Shown here: positions 10,601 to 21,154 of the stretch, piece after piece | How the letters are laid out: each line of letters starts with the position of its first letter | How positions within the stretch are numbered: position 1 is the stretch's first letter | Source: Protopterus annectens | Taxonomy: Eukaryota > Chordata > Ceratodontiformes > Protopteridae | Direction of reading: 5' to 3' | DNA length: 64,000 bases | NCBI RefSeq assembly: GCF_019279795.1 | Contig: NC_056739.1 | Coordinates: 18,836,910-18,900,909, forward strand | Notes under the pieces: generated by a model | What the model was told of the DNA's origin: nothing | Databases searched by the model: none | What the model saw: the letters and a program-made list of their open reading frames with translations, nothing else | Position numbers and translations under genes: made by a program

Positions 10601-12780
10601 TTTCCCCTCCCTTCTGACCTTTGGGATAGGGTCTTGAAGGGGTGGAGAAATGGACTCCTACGGCAGAAAGAGTCTTGCCGTCTTGCTCACACCTGGTCAA
10701 TGTGTCCTTCACCTGAGGTCCGAACAAAGTCAAACCATCGAAGGGAGTATTAGTGAAGGACGCCTTAAAGGGGTCTGCGAAATTACAAAGCCGCATCCAG
10801 GACTGACGCCTAAGTGCCACTCCTGTGCCTGCGGCTCTGCTCGCCCCATCGGCTGCATAAGAAATGAGCCGCATGGAGGAGTTAGTTATAGAATTTAGGA
10901 TTCCGAGCTGTGAGGCAATCTTTTCTTGAGCCCCAGCAGCTGACAGATCCTGAACTACCCCACCTAGTTCCTTGAGAATATCTCTCTGAAGCCGGGTAAA
11001 GTGACAGAGATAGTTCAGCGAGCGCATTGCGAAGGTCGCTGAAGAGAACATCCACTTACCGTACCTATCCATGGTCCTAGAGTCCTTGTTAGGAGGATGG
11101 ACATGTACAGAAGGATCGGCAGGTTCCTTCTTGGTGGCAGCCGCCACCACCATGGCATCAACAGGGACACCCTTGGTGAGAAACTGTCTGTCTGCGGGGG
11201 CTGTGATGAATTTAGAAGGCCTCATGGGGACTGGTTCCACAGAATCCGGGGCCGCCCATGCCTTTCGAGCCACCACTTCCATGAGCAGGTCAAAAGGCGG
11301 AGACACCCAGGAGGTGGAGGGTCGAGATCCGAAAGCCTCCAGGTATACAGACTCATCCTCGGAGGGGTTAATGGAAGGCCAGTTCCCCCTCTGCTTAAGG
11401 AGTTCCAGGATGTCTGAAAAGGAGACATCCTCAGAGGGGGACCGTGGGGAACCCTCCGACTCATCTAAGTCGGTATCTGATGTCGTAGACTCAGGGGAGT
11501 CTGTGTGCTTCCTCTTGCACGTCCTCTTACGCGGGGGTTCTCCCGAAGGATCAGGAGAAACCTCGGAAGAGGACGTTCTTCCCAATGGGGAAACCTGGGG
11601 CGATAGATCTCTGGGTCTGGGAGCAAGAGAATGGGAAGAGACATTGACAGGCACCGAAGAGGGAGGAGCTAATGGAATTGACCGTTGACTCAGCTCCGGC
11701 ACTAGAACACTCCTCATCACCTCAAAGGCTCCTCTTCCAGGGAGGCCAGAAGACTCCCGCTCAGAAGAAACAGGAATCCCCGGTCCCGCCGAAAGAGAAG
11801 GCTCCGAGGCTGATGTCGGTGCCGAGCTCACCAATGCCGAAGCTCCAAGAGGGAGAGCGAGGTCGGACAAGGGTCCGATGCCACTCGCCCCCTCGGAGCC
11901 GACAAGGGAGACCTGACGACTGGATCCCTCCAAGGAAGGTCTCATGGAGGAAATCGGAGTTGAAGACGACGGAGCCGACAGGGGAGGTATCGGCTCCAGT
12001 GCACCCACGGTCAACGTTCCGAGAAGCTCCGGCTCCGAACTCTGAAGGAGAGTCGGAGGAGGAATTTCAGGGGGATGAAGGATAGCGGTCGTCTGCTGAG
12101 ACGGGCTATGGAGCATCTGGGCCAGTGCCTGTGACTTCAGCAGTCTACTTACCACCCTCTCCAAGTCATGGTCTGACAGCCTGGAAGACTTTGAAGATCG
12201 GCTCCGATGGCTCCGCTCCGAAAGCAGAGGAGATCCCGGAGCCGAGCGAATAGATTCCAGGGAAGGGGACCGAGATCTCTTCCTGGAAGGAGCCATCGAA
12301 GCCGAAGACCCTTCAGTTCCAGCTGGAGCCGACAGCTTATCGGCACCAGTCTTGGTTAAAGATACGTCGGTTCCGGCCGGAGCCAACATCGATGTAAGTG
12401 TATCGGAGCCAGCCGGCACCGATACCACCACCTCAGAGATAGAAAGATCGGCTCCAGCCGGAGCCGATCTCGACTCCGAAGGAGTCGGAGCCACCGCCGA
12501 AGGCTTAAGAAGTCACAGCCGGGGCTTTAGGTGGCTTAGAGGGCTTTCCCGACCCAGTCTTGGTCGGGGAGCTCTCTGGCTTCAACAAGCCACGTAGGAT
12601 GAGTTTATTCCTACGTTCCTGCAGGACTCTCTGGCTGAAAGAGTGACAAATAGCACAGAAGTCCTGCAGGTGTAGAGGTCCCAGGCAATAGACACAAGAA
12701 GTGTGACCGTCTGTCACAGACATCTTCTGACAGCACGAGTCACACTTCTTGAAGCCTGAGACCTTCGATTCCTTAGACAT
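10587..12780 (-). pseudogene. DIRS B gag-like protein
   Basis: Start chosen at 12780 (MSKESKVSGFKKC), right before the zinc-binding block C..CC..KMS, H..CVYCLG..H, C..CHSF. The frame breaks near 12500; a second open part of 635 aa (12494-10587) follows. It begins with repeated SAPAGAD/VPAGSD-like peptides, encoded by copies of the TCGGCTCC/GGAGCCGA motif, continues with a basic Ser/Arg stretch (SRKRSRSPS, RSHRSRSSKSSRLSD) and ends after the conserved block FTRLQRDILKEL, SSMRLISYAADG. The RGG-type tail seen in F is here shifted into the RT frame: an ATG for that frame lies 14 nt inside the gag end. One or two frameshifts separate it from an intact gag. Confidence 0.82.
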
Positions 12781-13101
12781 GACTAAGAAAAAGGTTATAC
12801 ACTAAACAAATTAAATTCCAATCCACACAAGTCCACACAAACACTAAACTAAAGACAGTGAACTGACTATCAAATACACAAACATTCCCTGACAGGAAAG
12901 GGGAAGGGAGGTTTAAGGCCTAAAAAGAATAAACTTTACCCAGAAGGGCTAAAGAGGGGTATAGGGTTAAAAAGGGTGGGCTAAGAAATTAGCTAATCAA
13001 TGACTAAAAGAAATTTGAAGGAAATTTTAAATTTTAAGCTATTCTTTAAAAGCTAAATTTAAGAGAATACCTGAGCTGGCAAAAGAAGACCCGTACGCTA
13101 A
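12781..13101. other. Leader of DIRS B
   Basis: Non-coding, A/G-rich. It holds CCCTGACAGGAAAGGGGAAG (12894-12913), a block that recurs in the leaders of A0, I and, weakly, D. No hairpins of the A/F/E loop type were seen here. Confidence 0.6.
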
Positions 13102-13262
13102 GCGGCAAATGAGATCTGGGTAGTCACGCCTCGCATCATGGGATACAGGGTTGCCTCGAGCTGGTAAAATTAGCTCTCGAGCTTAGCAAGTGCCGAGTCA
13201 GAGCCGAGGATCGGCTCCGAACCCATCCAGCAAGAATGAAGGCGAGTTTGACAACTTAACAT
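13102..13262. repeat. Right terminal repeat of DIRS B
   Basis: Begins with the inner motif GCGGCAAATGAGATCTGGG and ends TTGACAACTTAACAT next to the left end of C. It carries the dyad built of GGAGCCGA and TCGGCTCC. Confidence 0.85.
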
Positions 13263-13453
13263 TAAGAAGTTATGTACTCACCATAACGTTCCATCTGAGT
13301 AGGTGGCTTCATTTTTCTGCAACCTGTGGGTCTTGGATCTGATATCGGATCCGAGCCGGCAACTTGTTTCATAGCCAATGGATCCGAGCTACTAGCTCCT
13401 CCCCTCACCCATAATCCCCTGCCAACTCTCCATGACCTCAGATCAAGTTTGCC
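13263..13453. repeat. Left terminal repeat of DIRS C
   Basis: Starts TAAGAAGTTATG, spacer TACTCAC, then CATAACGTT (the left-end dyad), continues with GGATCTGATATCGGATCC and ends at the inner motif AGATCAAGTTTGCC. It is the inverted counterpart of 17188-17351. Confidence 0.9.
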
Positions 13454-13544
13454 CCTCTATAGATAACCAAAAGAGGTATTCCAATAAACAACCTAGATAG
13501 ATTTATTCTGAAGGCCAGGGGGGAAGGAGGGGGGGGATGGTTGC

Positions 13545-13645
13545 AGACAAATGAAGCCACCTACTCAGATGGAACGTTATGGTGAGTACATAACTTCTTA
13601 ATCTGAAGTAGGGACTTCATTTGTCAGCAACCTGTGGGACAGAGT
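13545..13645. repeat. Internal complementary region of DIRS C
   Basis: The first half is the reverse complement of the left outer edge (GGAACGTTATGGTGAGTACA, then TAACTTCTTA). The second half, ATCTGAAGTAGGGACTTCAT onward, is the reverse complement of the right outer edge at 17351. In the DIRS-1 model this region templates completion of the circular cDNA ends. Confidence 0.88.
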
Positions 13646-13673
13646 CCCGAGCTACCTGAATCTTGGGCGGCCA

Positions 13674-14660
13674 TTATGGAAGGATATTGCAGAGCACCGC
13701 GGAGCCAAAGGATGCTCTCCCTCTAGAAATTACGTCCAGTTTGTAGTGGTTAATAAAGGTATGAGATGAGGCCCAAGTGGCTGCCGAACAAATATCATCC
13801 AACGGAACTCTAGATTTGAAGGCAGCAGAAGTAGAGATGGAACGAGTGGAATGTGCGCGAACTCCTCCAGGTGCGGGTCTCCCAGAAGCTTGGTACGTTA
13901 AAAGAATACATTGGGAAATCCAGCGTGACAAGGTGATTTTTGCGACTGCTTTCCCCAAATTGAATTTGGCAAAGGAAATGAACAGCTAGTCGGATTGCCT
14001 GTGACCAGCAGTCCTATGAGTATAAAAACGTAGCTGCCTATGAACATCTAATGAGTGCAGCTTGTACTCTCCTTTATTCTGATATTTAGGAAAGAAGACC
14101 GGTAGATTTATGGATTGATTTATATTGGTTTCTGATGCTATTTTGGGAAGGAAGGAGGGATTGGTCCTGAGGTACACTCTGTCCGGGTGAAAAATCAAGT
14201 AAGGAGGCTTCACAGAAAGGGCTTGAAGTTCCGAAACTCTTTTCGCTGAAGTAATGGCTACAAGGAATGCTGTTTTCCAGGACAAGTATTTGAGATCCAC
14301 TGAAGCGGCAGGCTCAAATGGAGGAGCAGTTAGGGCTTGAAGAACTAGTGAAAGATCCTAAGAGGGTACGGCTTCTTTGATAGGGGGTCTGAGCAGAAAA
14401 GTACCCTTGAGAAAGGTTTTACACAATTTGGCCGACATCAAGGGCCCTGTGTCATGTCCCACATGGTAATGGGAGATGGCCGCCAATTGTACTTTGATGG
14501 TTGAGCAACTAGCGCCTTCCTGAAAGAGTCCGGTTAGGAAGTCTAGTATGGATGGAAGAGGGGCAGTAAAGGGATCTAGATTATGATGCTCCGCCCAGAC
14601 GGAAAAACGTTTCCATTTACTGCGGTACACTTTCCTGGTGGAAGGTTTATGCGCTGCCAC
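13674..14660 (-). pseudogene. DIRS C tyrosine recombinase
   Basis: Full-length in content but split in three frames. 14660-14358 encodes the core-binding domain (STRKVYRSKWKRFSVWAEHH, VQLAAISHYHVG, LLRPPIKE). 14300-13986 encodes the start of the catalytic domain with the first catalytic Arg in TSAKRVSELQAL. 13958-13674 encodes the end, with the HxxR motif in RAHSTRS and the catalytic Tyr in NHYKLDVIS. All four catalytic positions are therefore encoded, but a stop near 14340 and a frameshift near 13980 inactivate the gene. The end of the coding part lies about 30 bp from the ICR, as in the other copies. Confidence 0.9.
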
Positions 14661-14697
14661 GAGGATGGCTTTGACTGGTGAAGAGATCCCGGGAGTC

Positions 14698-16554
14698 CTA
14701 ACTAGAGTGGAACTGGAGCAACCAAGCTGTCAGCTTCAGACTGTCCAGATTTGGGGTCGACAAGCCCGACGGATGGGAGATTAGATCCGGACTGGGATCC
14801 AGAATCCAGGGGGGATTCACTAGGTGAGACCACAGGTAAGGGAACCAAGTTTGCCGAGGCCAGAATAGGGCAATGAGGATCATCCTGCTCCCCAACCGCA
14901 AGGCTTTCTGTAAGAGCTGTAGCATCAGGGGTAGAGGAGGATAGGCATAAAGTAGACTGGGCAGCCAAGCATGCACCAGAGCGTCTCTTGGAGTTTCCCC
15001 TGGAGGGGGAATCAGAGCGAAGAAATTGTCGCATTTGGTGTTTGAGGGAGAGCCAAAGAGATCGCAGCAGGGTTGCCCCCATATTGCGAATATCTGCTTC
15101 GCTACTAGTGGGCTGAGAGACCACTCGTAAGGGGAGAGAATGGTGCGGCTGAGTTTGTCCGCTAGGATGTTGGCCCGCCCCGGATTGTGCATTGCAATCA
15201 GAAAGCGGTTGGTGGAAATCGCCCATTCCCACACTCTCATGTCTTTGCGGCATAGAGGGTAGGACCTGGTTCCCCCCCTGTTTGTTGATGTACCAGACAA
15301 CAGATATGTTGTCCGACTGAATTGCAATAGTTCCTATGGGGAGGAGATTCTGAAGTGCTTGCAACGCATACAGCACCGCTCTCATCTCCAGAACGTTGAT
15401 ATGCAGGGAGGTCTCTGTATCGTTCTACGTGCCTTGGACTGTCCTGCCTGAATAATGCCACCCCCCACCCGAGGCGGGAGGCGTCCGTGGTCACCGTGGC
15501 AAGAGGGGGAGGAGTGCAGAAGGGTCGGTCTGTATGGAGATCCGGAGCATGAAGCCACCATAACAGGGCCCTCCTGCAAGCCTTGCTGATAGCGATGGGG
15601 TAATGGAGAGGAGAAGACTGAAAGGACCATTGCACTAGAAGGGTCCACTGCAGTACCCTCATGTTTAGGCAGGCGCATGAAAGGAGCGTTATCGCTGCCG
15701 CCATGGAGCCCAGCACCCTCAGGACCAATTCCGCCGGTGGGACTTCTGACTGGAGAATGTTCCGCACATGAAGTTGCAAATTCCGTAGTCGTTCCGAAGT
15801 CAGGAAGGCTCGTAGATCTCTGGTGTCTATTCTGGCTCCTATAAATTCTATGACTTGTGTCTGAGCAAGGGAAGATTTGTCCGCATTGATCGTGATGCCT
15901 AATTGGGGGGCTAGGCGGAGAAAGTAATCTCTGGCTGAGCAAAGTAGATGCCTTGTTGGGGCGGTCAGGAGCCAGTCGTCCAGGTACGGGAAGACCTGCA
16001 TTCCCTGGAGCCTCAGGTGGGCCGCTATCACTGCTAACTCCTTGGTGAACACCCTGGTGGCTGTGGTGAGGCCAAAGGGATGGACCCTGAACTGGTAGTG
16101 ACTGGCTCCCAGCCGGAAGCAGAGAAACCTCCTGGATCGTCTGTCCATTAGAATGTGGTAGTACGTATCCTTGAGGTCTATAGAGCACATCCAATCGTTC
16201 TCCCGTAGGAGGGGGAGAATAGATTGAAGAGTGACCATTCAGAATTTTTCCTTTGTTACCGACAGGTTCAAACGGGAAAGGTCTAGAATTGGTCTCAAGT
16301 CCCCCGTCTTTTTTGGCACCAGAAAGAACCTGGAGTAGAACCCTAATCCGAGCTGGTCTTGGGGGATGGGCTGGATGGCTTTTTCCTAGCAGCTGCTGGA
16401 TTTCTGTGGCTGCAGCCTCCCTCTGATCGGGTGGTACATCGTGGAGGTTCCTGATTTTGGGGACATGAAGCATTGGAATTTTGTACCCTCTGGATATAAT
16501 TCGGAGCACCCAGCGGTCTGACGTGATGGACTCCCATGCCGCTAGGTGCTCCAA
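14698..16554 (-). pseudogene. DIRS C reverse transcriptase-RNase H
   Basis: RT motifs appear across two frames: RWVLRIISRGYKIP upstream, then from 16238 MVTLQSILPLL, WMCSIDLKDTYYHI, HPFGLTTATRVFTKEL and FPYLDDWLLTAPTRH with the active site YLDD. The RNase H TTDASRLGWG is near 15460-15495; after a frame change INxLEMRAVLYALQ, QSDNISVVWYINKQGG and HNPGRANILADKLSR follow (15385-15120). The tail CCDLFGSPSNTKCDNFFALIP to MILIALFWPRQTWFP is the methyltransferase-like region. There are at least three frame changes. It overlaps YR at its end, as usual for DIRS. Confidence 0.9.
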
Positions 16555-16559
16555 GAAGT

Positions 16560-16958
16560 GCCCCCCGACTGCCTCCAGAGTGGAGCAGCCGCTTGTGGTG
16601 CTTCTCCTTCCGTTTCTCCCTCCTGGCCTCCCTGTCCTCCTGCACTTTAGCGGGAGTTTGAGTTCTGGCCGAAGGAAGGGGGGCAGGAGTGGCTACCACC
16701 ACAGGCTGTGTAGTGCCAGGGGAGGAGCGAGGGGGGGGGGGGCTGAAGCCGAGTCCGGGGGCAAAAGTCCCGCCAGGACCAGCTTCGACCTCCGCTCTTT
16801 CAGTACCCTGCGGTTGAATGCTGCACAGATGGTACACAGCCTGAGGAGAGGTGTTCAACCCCAAGGCACCGAACGCACCGAGTGTGGCCATCAGCCGGGG
16901 AGAGCTTATGGCCACACTTGGTAAGTTTTGAAAAAATGGCTTTTGGGGCCTCTGCCAT
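16560..16958 (-). pseudogene. DIRS C gag, severely shortened
   Basis: Start chosen at 16958 (MAEAPKAIFSKLTKC). The zinc-binding block is recognisable (KCGHKLSPADGHTRCVRCLG..H) but is followed by only about 80-100 residues of Pro/Ala-rich and basic sequence (TPAKVQEDREARREKRKEKH) before the RT region begins. Other copies have about 700 residues here. The Ser/Pro-rich middle and the conserved FTRLQRDL...SSMRLISYAA block are missing. Either an internal deletion or a reduced lineage; the complete termini mean the short form could have been mobilised by helper proteins. Confidence 0.75.
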
Positions 16959-17187
16959 ACTGGAGGGAAGAAAAGTACTACACAAGCACACAGGCCCCAA
17001 AACACTAACACACACACACTCACTAACGACCAGCGAGGGGAGGGAAAAAACTATATCAAAAGTACAAATAATAAAGGAAACCTAACACTTACACACTATT
17101 TTAAGTCTAAAGACAGAAAAAAAGGAAGAAAATACACTTATCTTAACAAATCGCTAAGAGCTCTGAAAAATCCAGCTAGTCACAAGC

Positions 17188-17351
17188 GCGGCAAACTAGA
17201 TCTGAGGTCATGGAGGGTTGGCAGGGGATTATGGGTGAGGGGAAGAGCTAGGAGCTCGGATCCATTGGCTATGAAACAAGTTGCCGTCTCGGATCCGATA
17301 TCGGATCCAAGACCCACAGGTTGCTGACAAATGAAGTCCCTACTTCAGATT
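17188..17351. repeat. Right terminal repeat of DIRS C
   Basis: Inverted copy of 13263-13453 without the left-end extension. It contains the perfect 18-nt palindrome GGATCCGATATCGGATCC and ends CCCTACTTCAGAT. Confidence 0.9.
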
Positions 17352-17962
17352 ATGGGTTTCTTCTTCAAATGAGGCCACAACAAGGGAAATGAAGTCTAGT
17401 GGGGCCCAGAAGGGTGTTACGAGGATGATTTGAGCCTTGTATACTTTACCTTTCTGTAAAAGTCTTGGTAACAGGGGAGTAGGGGTAGGCATAGAAGACA
17501 CCCAGGGACCTATCATGGGAGAATACCGCTCAGGATGTTTGTCCTTCTAGGGGAACAATGCTGAAGTAAGGGCATTTGGTGTTGAATAGCATAGCAAAAA
17601 GACAAGACTTCTTGAATATGCTGAGAGCTGCTTTGCTGTTGAGAGACCATTCGTGGGGTAGCAGTTATCAGTCTGCTCACTTTCTCCGCAATCATACTGG
17701 TAGACGGGAGTATGTGTGCTGCTATTAGAAAGCATTGCAAGGTTATCGCCCATTCCCATACTCCTACTGCTTCACTGCCAAATGAATAAGGTAGGGTTTC
17801 CCCTTGCTTGTTTATATACCATACCACCACCATGTTGTCTGACTGTAGAGCAATTGCACCCAGACAGAGCATGTCCTGAAATGGCTGCAATGGAAGGAGG
17901 ACAGCTGTCATCCCAAGTCCATTTGTGTGCAGAGAGGCTTTCTCTATAGAGCTCTTGGATCA
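17352..17962 (-). pseudogene. DIRS K RNase H region, left piece
   Basis: Minus-strand RNase H of a further DIRS (K), interrupted on the left by C and on the right by CR1 copy 1. The complement of 17911-17513 encodes MTAVLLPLQPFQDMLCLGAI, QSDNMVVVWYINKQGE, WEWAITLQCFLIAAHI and the start of the methyltransferase-like tail. The Asp of QSDN is kept; the HIPGKSN motif is degraded. Its YR and left terminal repeat are not in the window. Confidence 0.82.
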
Positions 17963-17976
17963 TGTGACCCAGGCAG

Positions 17977-18253
17977 GTATGACCCTAGCCCTGAGTAGCA
18001 TCCTGCCTTCGCCCAGAATGATACCACAGTATAAGGACAAATGATTGACTTCAACAACTGGCTAAGCTTCTGGTATCATTCAAAGGGGATCCAGTATTTG
18101 TCAGTCTGGGAAGACATGATCGACAAACCACAATGTTTTGCCAGAGATGGTCTGCACCTGTCACCCCTGGGATCCAGGTTACTGGCTAAAGCTCTCGCCA
18201 CCCCTATAGTGCCTTTTTTAGGCAAGGTTCAAAGGATAAAACCACCACCATAA
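17977..18253 (+). pseudogene. CR1 ORF1 esterase domain, C-terminal remnant
   Basis: C-terminal part of the SGNH-type esterase carried by CR1/L2 ORF1. It encodes GMTLALSSILPS, then after a one-base deletion near 18033 MIDFNNWLSFWYHSKGIQYL, and the block ARDGLHLSPLGSRLLAKAL, whose D..H pair matches the catalytic Asp-His of SGNH hydrolases. The N-terminal GDS block present in copy 2 is lost by 5' truncation. It stops at 18253, shortly before ORF2. Confidence 0.8.
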
Positions 18254-18289
18254 CAGACAGAAGCAGGCAAAATCTGAAGGTAATGCTAG

Positions 18290-21060
18290 AAGTCTAAACC
18301 TCAAAATTGCTCTCTCTCTCAAGGCACTCCTAAAAATGGAGAACATCGATATCGGTGCAGTAACTGAGACCTGGTTCAAGGCTCCAGAGAGCACCCCTGC
18401 AATACCAGGCTACAATTCTTACCACACTTTTCAGCCACAAAACCAGGACCGAAACACTAAAGGTGGAGGAGTGTCCATATTCACCAAGGATATTCACACC
18501 TCCAGGCTAGTTGCCCAACACAATGCATCTGAAATTCTCCAGGTGCAACTAACGCTAGGTAAGACTGCAATCCAAATTATAGCTTGCTACAGATCCCCAA
18601 CCATGCCCCAAGATTCTCACTACACCTTTCTAAACATACTGGAAAATATTAAGATACAACCAAATACCCTAAATACTGGATGATTTCAACTACCCTGCCA
18701 TTAATTGGGAAAACTACTCAGGTACCAACTCCTTTTCCCAACGGTTCTTGGAATTCATAAATTCCAACGCCCTGGATCAACTAATCCATTGTCCCACCAG
18801 GGGCTCCAGTATCCTACACCTGGTCATTACCAACATGGGAGATAGATGCTCCACACCAGTGGTCACCCCCTCGTTGGGCAGGTCTGACCATAAGCAAATC
18901 ACCCTTGACATCCACATCCCACCCCCACCCTCCATTAAGGAAACCTCCTTAAAAAACTTCTCCAAAGCCAACTTCAAGCTACTGAAGTCAGAAGTGACAA
19001 ACTTCACAACACCCACGCAGATGGGATCTGGAAGTTCGACTGCAGAATCCTACACTAAGGCACTGTACAAGCACATCCACTCGTACATGAATCGTGACAT
19101 CCCAAATACAACCAAGATGCGCTTCTCCAAAAAAAGGAAGCCAATCTGGTGGTCCCCTGCTATAAACAAACTATACATCAGAAGGAAGAAACTGTTGCAA
19201 AAAAGAGGAAAATCCCAGGATGCAAAAAACTCCCTCACCAGCTTCAGAAAGAAGCTGAGATCCCTCATAAAATCCTCAAAAGCTAGTTACGAAAATAAAA
19301 TTGCCAAAGATTCCAAAGACAACCACAAGGCATTCTATAGTTATGTCAAGAATCTAAATGGCAATGCTCAGATCTGCTCTGAGTTACAACAGAATGGCAT
19401 TAAATATACTGATCCCAAGGATATTGCCAATATCCTGGCAGATCGATTTAGTGCCAACTTCACCCCACTCTCACCCCCTAAAGGGCCCATCTCAATACCA
19501 AAAGATTGCCAAATTCCGATAATCACGGCCACACAGGTAGAAACCACACTCTCCAAAGCTAAGAATACAGCATCCATGGGACCAGATGACATCCCAGGCT
19601 GTGTACTACATGAACTACAAAATGAACTGGCACCTCACCTAAGTGTCATGTTTAATCATAGCCTCACCTCAGGCTTTGTGCCCACTGAGTGGCACACAGC
19701 TACAGTTATCCCGCTCCACAAGGGAGGATCCACCTTAGATCCCGGGAACTACCATCCCATCAGTCTGACAAGCCTGATTTGCAAGGGCACGGAACGCATT
19801 ATCATGGAACTTATAAACAAAGACATTGGCAACCTTCAAACACTGGACCCCACCCAGTTTGGGTTTGTGAAGGGCCGATCTTGTCTCCTGAATCTGATTG
19901 ACTTCTTTGAATCAGTCTCCAGAGCTGTGGACGAGGGTAAGGCAGTCCACACAGCCTATCTGGACCTCGCCAAGGCCTTTGACACCATCCCCCACTCTGG
20001 AATCATAGATAAACTTACTAAGCTGGGCATAAATCCCTACGTCACTCGATGGGTTGCTAACTGGCTTACTGACAGAACCCAGACTGTAAAAGTAGCCGAC
20101 TCCAAATCCAGCTCCAGAGAAGTGACAAGTGGAGTACCTCAGGGTTCAGTCCTGGGACCACTCTTGTTTGGCATCTACTTCTCTGAAGTACAGGCCAACA
20201 CTAAGGGACTCTGGCTAACAAAGTTTGCAGATGACTGCAAACTGGGAGCCATTATTGAATCCCCAAATGATGTGGATATTCTACAAAAGGGCCTTACAGA
20301 AACAGATGCCTGGTGCCAGAGCCATGGGCTCAAGCTTAATGCCAAGAAATGTATAGTTATCCCTTTGGAAAAAAAACATGTACCCATGAATTACCACATA
20401 GGTGGCAGGACACTAAACATTGAAAGTGTGATGAGAGACTTAGGGACACAGGTCGACAGTGGTTTCACTTTCGATAACCACATTGCCACAACAGTCAGGA
20501 AATCCTTCTATGTGGCACACCTCATCACTAAGGGCTTTTCATCCAGAAAAAAGGAGGTCATTGTCCCACTGTACTCATCCCTCATTAGACCCATTATAGA
20601 GTATAATGCCCCGTTTGGTATGTACCTCACAACACATCTGCAACAGCTGGAAAGGCCACAGAAATACCTCACTAACAGAATCACAGACCTAAAGCAGATG
20701 CCATATACTGACCATCTAAAAAAACTCCAGCTATACTCTGTGGCATATCGTCTACTCAGAGGCGATCTCTGCTTAACATACAAGGCCTTGTCAAACCCTG
20801 AGCTGTTGGACATGCTCCACTTAAAGAAATCCCAATCCCTCAGAGCCACACGCTCCAGGGATCTAAACCTTGTCATCACAATAAACAAAACATGCTGGAG
20901 GTATAGGTTCCTGACCCAGAGACTCCCCATACTCTGGAATAGACTGCCCATATATATCAAGCAGAGCGCCTCATTGGCCCTCTTCAAAAGGAGCCTTGAT
21001 GATTGGATGGGAGATAGGAAATTCACCCCGGGGATCATGTCAGGGGGCCTGGAGAAGTAA
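18290..21060 (+). pseudogene. CR1 ORF2 endonuclease-reverse transcriptase
   Basis: Pol of the CR1 LINE. The endonuclease part (18336-18683) shows AVTETWF, GGGVSIF and ACYRSPT. A one-base insertion near 18675 then disrupts the GDF motif. From 18748 to 21060 a 770-aa frame is open: the endonuclease end (SDHKQITLDI), then RT with IPLHKGGSTLDPGNYHPISL, GFVKGRSCLLNLIDF, motif A LDLAKAFDTIPHSG, SGVPQGSVLGPLLFGIY, and motif C FADDCKLGAI, followed by the CR1 C-terminal domain ending ALFKRSLDDWMG. RT is intact and only the endonuclease frame is broken, so this is a young copy. The 3' UTR runs to 21154. Confidence 0.9.
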
Positions 21061-21154
21061 ATATTGTGGGAAGAAATATCCAGGGAATTGTTATGGCTAG
21101 GCTTGCATAGGCCCTAGGGCCGATAGCCTAGTACCAACCTATGAACCTATGAAC

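Larger units (their letters stand above)
7885..13262 (-). mobile_element. DIRS retrotransposon copy B, 3'-truncated
   Basis: Minus-strand DIRS with right terminal repeat (13102-13262), leader, gag, RT-RNase H and most of YR. The YR C-terminus and the left terminal repeat are missing. Its right end is joined base to base to the left end of DIRS C at 13262/13263. Its gag is the longest uninterrupted gag frame in the window. Confidence 0.9.
13263..17351 (-). mobile_element. DIRS retrotransposon copy C, complete termini, short gag
   Basis: A 4.1-kb DIRS with both terminal repeats and an ICR, plus YR, RT-RNase H and only a stub of gag. Its terminal repeat differs from those of A, B, D, F and I by using GGATCCGA in place of GGAGCCGA. 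It sits between the right end of B and the RNase H region of DIRS K. Confidence 0.92.
17963..21154 (+). mobile_element. CR1-clade LINE copy 1, 5'-truncated
   Basis: Plus-strand non-LTR retrotransposon inserted in the RNase H region of DIRS K. It begins inside the ORF1 esterase domain and ends with two units of the octamer CCTATGAA (21138-21154), the CR1-type 3' end. It is about 3.2 kb and shares near-identical text with copy 2 at the window end. Confidence 0.92.

Noticed and set aside
18748-21060. The 770-aa frame as a host gene
   Set aside because: It is the CR1 ORF2 with RT motifs A and C and a CR1 3' tail.
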